This document shows, piece after piece, positions 23,954 through 28,978 of a DNA stretch of 28,978 nucleotides. The stretch lies in contig CAZEFK010000088.1 of assembly GCA_964511405.1 (NCBI GenBank), positions 1 through 28,978 on the forward strand, written 5' to 3'. A program made the translations under genes and the position numbers. Within the stretch, counting starts at the first letter, position 1; every line of letters begins with the position of its first letter. The DNA comes from CAZEFK01 sp964511405 (GTDB taxonomy: Bacteria; Pseudomonadota; Alphaproteobacteria; Elsterales; Elsteraceae). Under the pieces are notes generated by a model that was not told where the DNA came from, did no database searches, and saw only the letters and a program-made list of their open reading frames with translations.

Positions 23954-24027
23954 CGGCTCCAACATGGGTTCGCGGAGCCGGCCCCAAAAGCTACAGGGCA
24001 GCCAGGTACCGGCGCAAGCCGTGTACC
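23954..24027 (-). terminator. Two hairpins between the chemoreceptor gene and the radical SAM operon
   Basis: GGTAC-CGGC, loop GCAA, GCCG-T-GTACC (24005-24027) is a 9-bp stem with one bulged base and a GNRA-type tetraloop on the plus strand. CGGCTCC and GGAGCCG (23954-23960 and 23974-23980) form a second 7-bp stem with a 13-base loop. They lie just after the MCP stop in the direction of MCP transcription and before the radical SAM start, so they may end MCP transcripts, although no T-run follows. No gene is visible in the gap 23849-24073. Confidence 0.35.
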
Positions 24028-24073
24028 GAGTCCGGGAGGCCTGTATGGAACGCGGGGGCCGGCTCGCCGCCGG

Positions 24074-26101
24074 CTACGCCGCCACGTCGCGCAGGAAGCT
24101 TTCGACCTCGTCGCGCAGGGCCGTCGACTGGCCGGCCAGCGCTTCGGCGGCGTCGAGGAGCTGGCGGGCGCCGGAGCCGGTCTCCACGGCCGCGGCGCTG
24201 ACGACGCCGATGGTGCGGGCGACATGCTCCGAGCCGGAGGCAGCCTGCTGGACGTTGCGCGCGATCTCGCCGGTTGCCGCCTGCTGCTCCTCGACTGCGC
24301 CCGCGATCGCCGACGAGATCTCGCCGATCCGGTGAATCGCGCCGGTGACCTCGCCGATGGCGCCGACCGCCTCGCCGGTGACCGACTGGATGCCGGTGAC
24401 CTGGGTGGCGATCTCGTCGGTCGCTCGCGCGGTCTGCTGCGCCAGCGCCTTCACCTCGGCGGCAACCACGGCGAAGCCGCGGCCGGCCTCGCCGGCGCGC
24501 GCCGCCTCGATCGTGGCGTTGAGCGCCAGCAGGTTGGTCTGGCCGGCAATTTCGACGATCAGCCGGACCACGTCACCGATCCTCTCGGCAGCGGTCCGCA
24601 TGGCCCGCATGGTGGCGGTGGTCTGCTCGGTCCGGCGCACGGCGCCGGCGCAGAACTCGGCCAGCTGGCTGACTTGGCCCGCGATCTCCGCGATCGAGTG
24701 GGTCAGCTCCTCGCTGGCGCCGGCCGCCGACTGGACATTGGCGCTGGTCTGCTCCGACGTCGACGACACCGCCAGGCTCTGCTGCTTGGTCTGCTCGGCC
24801 GTCTCGGCCATGGCGCGGGCGCTGGCGCGCATCTGCGCCGACGCCGCGGCGACGTCGCGCACCACGCCGCCGACCTGCTGCTGGAACTCCGCGGAGCGCG
24901 CCATCAGCTGCTGCTGGCGGGCCTGCTTGGCGGCCTGCTCGGCCGCCTGCTCGGCCTCCAGGCGGTCGGCGGTCTCCTTGTTCTGCTTGAACACCAGCAC
25001 GGCCTGGGCCATGGCGCCGATCTCGTCGCGGCGGTCGGCATGGGGCACCGCGACCGACAGATCGCCCGCCGCCAGTCGGGCCATGGCCGCCGTCAGGCCG
25101 CGGATGGCCGGGACGATGCGGCGAGAGATCGCCAGGGCTGCCGCGATTGCCAGCAGGATCGCGGCGCCGGCCAGAACATTGCTGCGCAGGATGCCGCGGT
25201 TGCTGGTCTCGAACGCGGCCTTGGTGCGTTCGGCGCGCAGCGCCTCATATTGCGCGCCGATATCGGCCAGCTGCTTGGTCAGCTTGGCCTTGGCCGGATC
25301 CATCTGGTCGAGGCGGATATGGGCGCGTTCGAGCTCCACGGGCACGGTGCTGCGTGCCGTGTCCAGATACAGCGTCGCGGCAGCCGTCAGCGCCGCCAGC
25401 GGCTCGCTTTCCTTCGGGTCCTTGGACTCGGCCTTCAACTGCTGGACCTGCGCGACGACATCGGCCAGGGCCTTGAGCAGGTCGGCCCCCGCCTTCGGCA
25501 GGTCCGGTCCGGCCTTGGGCGTGAGGCCGGGGCCGGCGGCATTGTTGAACTGGATATACTGCCGCCGGACATCGCCCAGCGTGCCCAGCAGCAGCGAAGC
25601 ATTGGCCGCGCCGCGCGCATCGCCGGCCGCCACCCGGCTTTCGGTAATGGCGGTCAGGGCGGGACCGAACACGGCCGCGGCTTTGCGGGTGCCGCCCCGG
25701 ACCTTCTCATAGGCCTGGGTGCGCTGGATCGCCTGCTGGGTCGCTGCGGCGAAGGCGGCGAAGGTGGCATCGGCGTCGGCCAGGATGGCGCGCCGGGCCG
25801 GATCGTTGGTCTCGCGCAGGACCTGGGCGGCCGCATCCCTGGCCTGCTTGGCCACGGCCTCGGCGCGCTGCGCGGCGTCGGGCTCGGGATCGATCGCAAG
25901 GTCCTCGAGCTGGCCTTGCGCCGCCGCCAGCTGGTTGGCCAGGTCGAGGATCGCGCTGTTGCGGACGGCGACGCGGGCCACGGCCGTCAGCGATCCGTCG
26001 ATGTCGCGCAGCGTCGTCCAGGCGACAACGTCGAGCCCGATCATCAACAGGATGGTGATCCCGAACCCCAGGGCAATCGTCTGGCCGATCGACCGGATCA
26101 T
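24074..26101 (-). CDS. Methyl-accepting chemotaxis protein
   Basis: 675 aa; ATG 26101 follows GAGAGG at about 7 bases. TM1 is at about 8-28, a large helical periplasmic sensor domain at about 29-305 (alanine-rich, four-helix-like, family not assigned), TM2 at about 307-328, HAMP at about 329-378 (LAAGDLSVAVPHADRRDEIGA), then a coiled-coil signalling domain. The hairpin tip IVEIAGQTNLLALNATIEAA with ARAGEAGRGFAVVAAEVKAL (about 515-553) is the invariant CheA/CheW-binding region. No C-terminal CheR pentapeptide is seen. Inner-membrane chemoreceptor. It follows the dgo-type sugar-acid genes with a 96-base gap (26102-26197), which hints at, but does not prove, sensing of a related sugar acid. Confidence 0.93.
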   Translation of the reverse strand: MIRSIGQTIALGFGITILLMIGLDVVAWTTLRDIDGSLTAVARVAVRNSAILDLANQLAAAQGQLEDLAIDPEPDAAQRAEAVAKQARDAAAQVLRETNDPARRAILADADATFAAFAAATQQAIQRTQAYEKVRGGTRKAAAVFGPALTAITESRVAAGDARGAANASLLLGTLGDVRRQYIQFNNAAGPGLTPKAGPDLPKAGADLLKALADVVAQVQQLKAESKDPKESEPLAALTAAATLYLDTARSTVPVELERAHIRLDQMDPAKAKLTKQLADIGAQYEALRAERTKAAFETSNRGILRSNVLAGAAILLAIAAALAISRRIVPAIRGLTAAMARLAAGDLSVAVPHADRRDEIGAMAQAVLVFKQNKETADRLEAEQAAEQAAKQARQQQLMARSAEFQQQVGGVVRDVAAASAQMRASARAMAETAEQTKQQSLAVSSTSEQTSANVQSAAGASEELTHSIAEIAGQVSQLAEFCAGAVRRTEQTTATMRAMRTAAERIGDVVRLIVEIAGQTNLLALNATIEAARAGEAGRGFAVVAAEVKALAQQTARATDEIATQVTGIQSVTGEAVGAIGEVTGAIHRIGEISSAIAGAVEEQQAATGEIARNVQQAASGSEHVARTIGVVSAAAVETGSGARQLLDAAEALAGQSTALRDEVESFLRDVAA

Positions 26102-26197
26102 GGCGGACCTCTCAGGGGCGGTAGCGGGCGCGGGCCGGCAGCGCCTTCGCAGCTGCAGCGGGCGGTTACATGCTTGGCGCAATCAATTTAGAAAAGG

Positions 26198-26830
26198 TTA
26201 ACGCGGCGGCAAAGCGGCCAGGGCCGCCATGAACCGCCCCGCTGCGGCAGCGACATCCGCCGCGGTGGCGCCGGGCTTGTAGAGCGCCGAGCCCAGCCCG
26301 AAGCCGGCGGCGCCGGCGGCCCAGTAGGCCGCCATGCGATCCGGCGTGATCGAGCCGACCGGCAGCACCGGCATCGCCTTGGGCAGCACCGCGCGCATCG
26401 CCTTCAGCGCTTCGGGCGGCGCTGCCTCGGCCGGGAACAGCTTCAGGCCATCGGCGCCGGCGGCGATCGCGGCGAAGGCCTCGGTCGGCGTCGCCATGCC
26501 CGGCAGCGCCAGCAGGCCGCGCGCCTTGGCTGCGGCGACGACCGCGACATCGGCATGGGGCATGACGATGATCCGGCCTCCCGCGGCCGCGATGTCGCCG
26601 ACCTCGGCCGGAGTCATGACCGTGCCGGCGCCGACCAGGGCGCGGTCGCCGAAGCGCTCGGCCAGGAGGCCGATGCTGCGCAGCGGCTCGGGCGAGTTCA
26701 GCGGCACTTCCAGGATGGCGAAGCCGGCCTCGACCAGGACGTCGCCGACCGCCGCCGCCTCGTCGGGCCGGATCCCGCGCAGGATCGCGACCAGCGGGCA
26801 GCGGGACAGCCAGGGCAGAAGCGCGGTCAT
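26198..26830 (-). CDS. dgoA: 2-dehydro-3-deoxy-6-phosphogalactonate aldolase
   Basis: 210 aa class I aldolase of the KDPG/KDPGal family. LRGIRPDEA carries the phosphate/substrate Arg, Glu41 in AILEVPLNSPEP is the general acid/base, VGAGTVMTP is the conserved loop, and Lys130 in GLKLFPAEAAPPEAL forms the Schiff base. LRGIRP and LNSPEPL favour the phosphogalactonate branch. It splits 2-keto-3-deoxy-6-phosphogalactonate into pyruvate and glyceraldehyde-3-phosphate. ATG overlaps the dgoK stop (ATGA), so the last two enzymes of the De Ley-Doudoroff route are co-translated. Confidence 0.92.
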   Translation of the reverse strand: MTALLPWLSRCPLVAILRGIRPDEAAAVGDVLVEAGFAILEVPLNSPEPLRSIGLLAERFGDRALVGAGTVMTPAEVGDIAAAGGRIIVMPHADVAVVAAAKARGLLALPGMATPTEAFAAIAAGADGLKLFPAEAAPPEALKAMRAVLPKAMPVLPVGSITPDRMAAYWAAGAAGFGLGSALYKPGATAADVAAAAGRFMAALAALPPR

Positions 26831-27720
26831 GCGTGTCCTCCAGCAAGCCGCCACAGCCCGCGGGCGGCCAGGTCCGCCGGCAGGCGCCGGGCGGCGCGGC
26901 CATGCTCGGCCAGGGCGGTTTCGTACAGGGCGGCCAGGTCGGGCGCGCCGATCAGCGCCACCGGCGGTCCGGCGGGCGCGTCGGCCAGCGCGGCCGCGAC
27001 CTCGTGGCCGATCAGGATCCCGGACAGATAGCCGGCCAGCCCGTCGGGCGGGATGTCGCCCAGCAAGCCGCGCGGGCGGACGCCGAACAGGTGATGGAGC
27101 AGGCCGCCGGGCTCGCGGGCGCGGCTGACGCCGGCCCGGAACCATGCCGGGTCGACCGGGGCGTCGGTCATCAGGCGGCCGAGGATGCTGTGCTGGCGCA
27201 GCACGGCATAGGCCTCGCCGGTCAGGTGGGTGGCGAACCGCGTGATGCGCCCGTCGGCGATGGTGGCCCACTTGCTGTGGGTGCCGGGCAGGCATACCGG
27301 CTGGCCTGGGTCGATCTGGTCGAGGGCGCCCAGCAGCTGGGCCTCTTCGCCGCGCATGACGTCGGGGACGCCGGTGGCCGAGCGCCAGGACAGGCCGGGG
27401 CAGATCGCGGCCTGGCGAGAGCGGCCGCTCTGGCTCCAGGCCAGCGGCGCCAGGGCCGCGCGGATCTCGTCCAGCCCGGCCGGGCACGGCACGTAGGGCG
27501 CCTCCAGCCAGCCCTGGCGGCTGCCGATCATGCCGCTCAGCAGCACCGGCCCGGCGTCCTGGTCGAGCCAGTCGCCGGCCAGGGCCTCGAGGGTTCCGGC
27601 AAAGTCGCCGTCGGTGACCGCCAGGATGCCGCGCGCCGCCGACCGGGTCTCGACGACCCGGCCGTCGGCCGCCACGCGATGGACGCGCAGGCTGGAGGTG
27701 CCCCAGTCGACCGCCAGCAT
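26827..27720 (-). CDS. dgoK: 2-dehydro-3-deoxygalactonokinase
   Basis: 297 aa, normal length. MLAVDWGTSSLRVHRV is the N-terminal phosphate-1 strand of the ASKHA-type fold, LLSGMIGSRQGWLEAPYV and CLPGTHSKWATI are DgoK signatures, and GEAYAVLRQHSILGRLM follows. It phosphorylates 2-keto-3-deoxygalactonate at C6 with ATP. ATG shares one base with the dehydratase stop (TGATG), and its own stop overlaps the dgoA start. The three genes form one transcript. Confidence 0.92.
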   Translation of the reverse strand: MLAVDWGTSSLRVHRVAADGRVVETRSAARGILAVTDGDFAGTLEALAGDWLDQDAGPVLLSGMIGSRQGWLEAPYVPCPAGLDEIRAALAPLAWSQSGRSRQAAICPGLSWRSATGVPDVMRGEEAQLLGALDQIDPGQPVCLPGTHSKWATIADGRITRFATHLTGEAYAVLRQHSILGRLMTDAPVDPAWFRAGVSRAREPGGLLHHLFGVRPRGLLGDIPPDGLAGYLSGILIGHEVAAALADAPAGPPVALIGAPDLAALYETALAEHGRAARRLPADLAARGLWRLAGGHA

Positions 27721-28978
27721 CAGTGCGAGTCGCGCGGGATCTTGGTCCGCACCTGCTGGTACTTGGTGGCCATCTCCAGCACGCCGCCGCCGGCCAGCTG
27801 GCCGACCAGGCTGCGATAGATCTCCTGCCAGGGCGTGTGATGGTCGAGCTCGGGCGGCTGCCAGGCCGCCTTGCGCGCCGCCAGCTCCTCGTCCGAGATC
27901 AGGAGGTCGACGCGCCGTGTGTTGAGGTCGATCGCGACGCGGTCACCGGTGCGCAGCAGCGCCAGGCCGCCGCCCACCGCCGACTCGGGCGAGGCGTTGA
28001 GGATCGACGGGCTGCCCGAGGTGCCGCTCTGGCGGCCGTCGCCGATGCAGGGCAGGGACATCACCCCCTGCTTGATGAGGGCGTCGGGCGGCTGCATGTT
28101 GACCACCTCGGCCGAGCCCGGATAGCCCACCGGCCCGGCGCCACGGACGAACAGCAGGCATTCGGCGTCGATCGCCAGCGACGGGTCGTTGATCCGGGCG
28201 TGGTAGTCCTCGGGCCCGTCGAACACGATGGCGCGGCCCTCGAACCGGCCCTCGGAGCCCGGCCGCGACAGGTAGCGGGCGCGGAACTCGGGATCGATCA
28301 CGCTGGTCTTCATGATCGCGGCGTCGAACAGGTTGCCGCTCAGCACCACGAAGCCGGCCTGGGCCTTCATCGGGCTGCCGTAGCTCTTGATCACCTCGCC
28401 GTCGGCCTTGCCGACCTTTTTCAGGTTCTCGCCCATGGTGCGGCCGGTGACGGTCAGGGCGTCGGTGTTGAGCTTGCCGGCCTCCAACAGCTCGCGCATC
28501 ACCACCGGCACGCCGCCGGCGATGTGGAATGCCTCGCCCAGATACTTGCCGGCGGGCTGGCAGTTGACCAGGAGCGGGATCTCGTAGCCCAGGGTCTGCC
28601 AGTCCTCCATCTGGAGCTCGACGCCGACATGGCGCGCGATGGCGTTGATGTGGATCGGGCAGTTGGTCGAGCCGCCGATCGCCGAATTGACCACGATCGC
28701 ATTCTCGAAGGCCGCCCTGGTCATGACCTTCGACGGCGTCAGGTCCTCGTGGACCATGTCGACGATGCGCCGGCCGGTCAGGTACGCCATCTGGCCGCGC
28801 TCGCGGTAGGGCCCGGGGATGCTGGCGCAGCCGGTCAGCGACATGCCCAGGGCTTCGGCCAGCGAATTCATCGACAGCGCCGTGCCCATGGTGTTGCAGT
28901 GCCCGACCGACGGCGCCGAGGCCGCGACACGCTCCATGAACTCGTTGTAGTCGATCTCGCCGGCGGCCAGCAGGCGCC
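27720..28978 (-). CDS. IlvD/Edd family sugar-acid dehydratase (5' truncated by window end)
   Basis: The frame is open to the window edge; the visible 419 residues are the C-terminal two thirds of an about 570-600 aa protein. SVGHCNTMGTALSMNSLAEA followed by GCASIPGPYRERGQ is the L-arabinonate/xylonate/fuconate-type subgroup signature, with Cys ligands for the Fe-S cluster; GGSTNCPIHINAIARH, IGDGRQSGTSGSPSILNASP (substrate and Mg2+ region) and GSPMKAQAGFVVLSGNLF follow. Enzymes of this group dehydrate C5-C6 aldonic acids to 2-keto-3-deoxy acids. Next to dgoK and dgoA, D-galactonate (or D-fuconate/L-arabinonate-like acids) is the likely substrate, in place of the enolase-type DgoD. Confidence 0.9.
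   Translation of the reverse strand, partial: RLLAAGEIDYNEFMERVAASAPSVGHCNTMGTALSMNSLAEALGMSLTGCASIPGPYRERGQMAYLTGRRIVDMVHEDLTPSKVMTRAAFENAIVVNSAIGGSTNCPIHINAIARHVGVELQMEDWQTLGYEIPLLVNCQPAGKYLGEAFHIAGGVPVVMRELLEAGKLNTDALTVTGRTMGENLKKVGKADGEVIKSYGSPMKAQAGFVVLSGNLFDAAIMKTSVIDPEFRARYLSRPGSEGRFEGRAIVFDGPEDYHARINDPSLAIDAECLLFVRGAGPVGYPGSAEVVNMQPPDALIKQGVMSLPCIGDGRQSGTSGSPSILNASPESAVGGGLALLRTGDRVAIDLNTRRVDLLISDEELAARKAAWQPPELDHHTPWQEIYRSLVGQLAGGGVLEMATKYQQVRTKIPRDSH

Noticed and set aside
20078..26191. Several plus-strand open frames of 350-650 codons opposite the minus-strand genes
   Set aside because: They lack domains and ribosome-binding sites and are rich in Arg, Gly, Gln, His and Asp, as expected for antisense reading of GC-rich genes.

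Overview
The window is a gene-dense, very GC-rich bacterial chromosome segment. It has short intergenic gaps, many 1-13 base stop/start overlaps, and no tRNA, rRNA, insertion sequence or CRISPR array that I could see. Gene content and composition suggest an alphaproteobacterium, probably a Rhodospirillales-type soil or plant-associated heterotroph; this is an inference and no marker gene is present. Both ends are cut inside genes: a TPP enzyme on the left and an IlvD/Edd dehydratase on the right.

Left block (1-4985). A truncated acetolactate-synthase-like TPP enzyme overlaps a metaxin/Fax-like glutathione S-transferase by 4 bases. Facing them on the minus strand is a four-gene run: family 2 glycosyltransferase, DHRS6-like SDR, serine carboxypeptidase (S10) and Uma2-type PD-(D/E)XK protein. 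An AT-richer gap (4986-5209) then precedes a giant plus-strand gene (5210-10489). Its 1759 aa product has no Sec signal, carries an almost exact 930-bp tandem duplication of beta-rich repeats, has an uncharacterised middle region that could act on glycans, and ends in RTX nonapeptides, as expected of a type I secretion substrate. A strong hairpin ends it. It is followed by fucU, a small secreted protein with a textbook terminator, a class III aminotransferase, and a radical SAM protein with an N-terminal TusA/SirA-like domain that has lost the CPxP cysteine.

Central block (13995-23848). This is the most unusual part: eleven minus-strand genes in about 9.9 kb. In transcription order they are radical SAM/SPASM protein, polyprenyl-phosphate-type GT2, DUF2064/TIGR04282 transferase, GT-C membrane glycosyltransferase, nucleoside phosphorylase, PhnD-, PhnE- and PhnC-like ABC importer, DoxX-like membrane protein, an acyl-CoA-dehydrogenase-fold flavoprotein lacking the usual catalytic Glu, and a second PhnD-like protein without a signal peptide. 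Six consecutive junctions overlap or nearly touch, including nucleoside phosphorylase to PhnD. The gene set suggests one pathway that makes or salvages a nucleoside-linked, glycosylated small molecule and imports a small oxyanion-type solute. The product is unknown.

Right block (24074-28978). A two-TM methyl-accepting chemotaxis protein lies downstream of a sugar-acid catabolic operon: IlvD/Edd dehydratase, dgoK and dgoA, transcribed leftward with overlapping stops and starts. Together with FucU and the DHRS6-like SDR, this points to growth on deoxy-sugars and aldonic acids such as those from plant or exopolysaccharide glycans.
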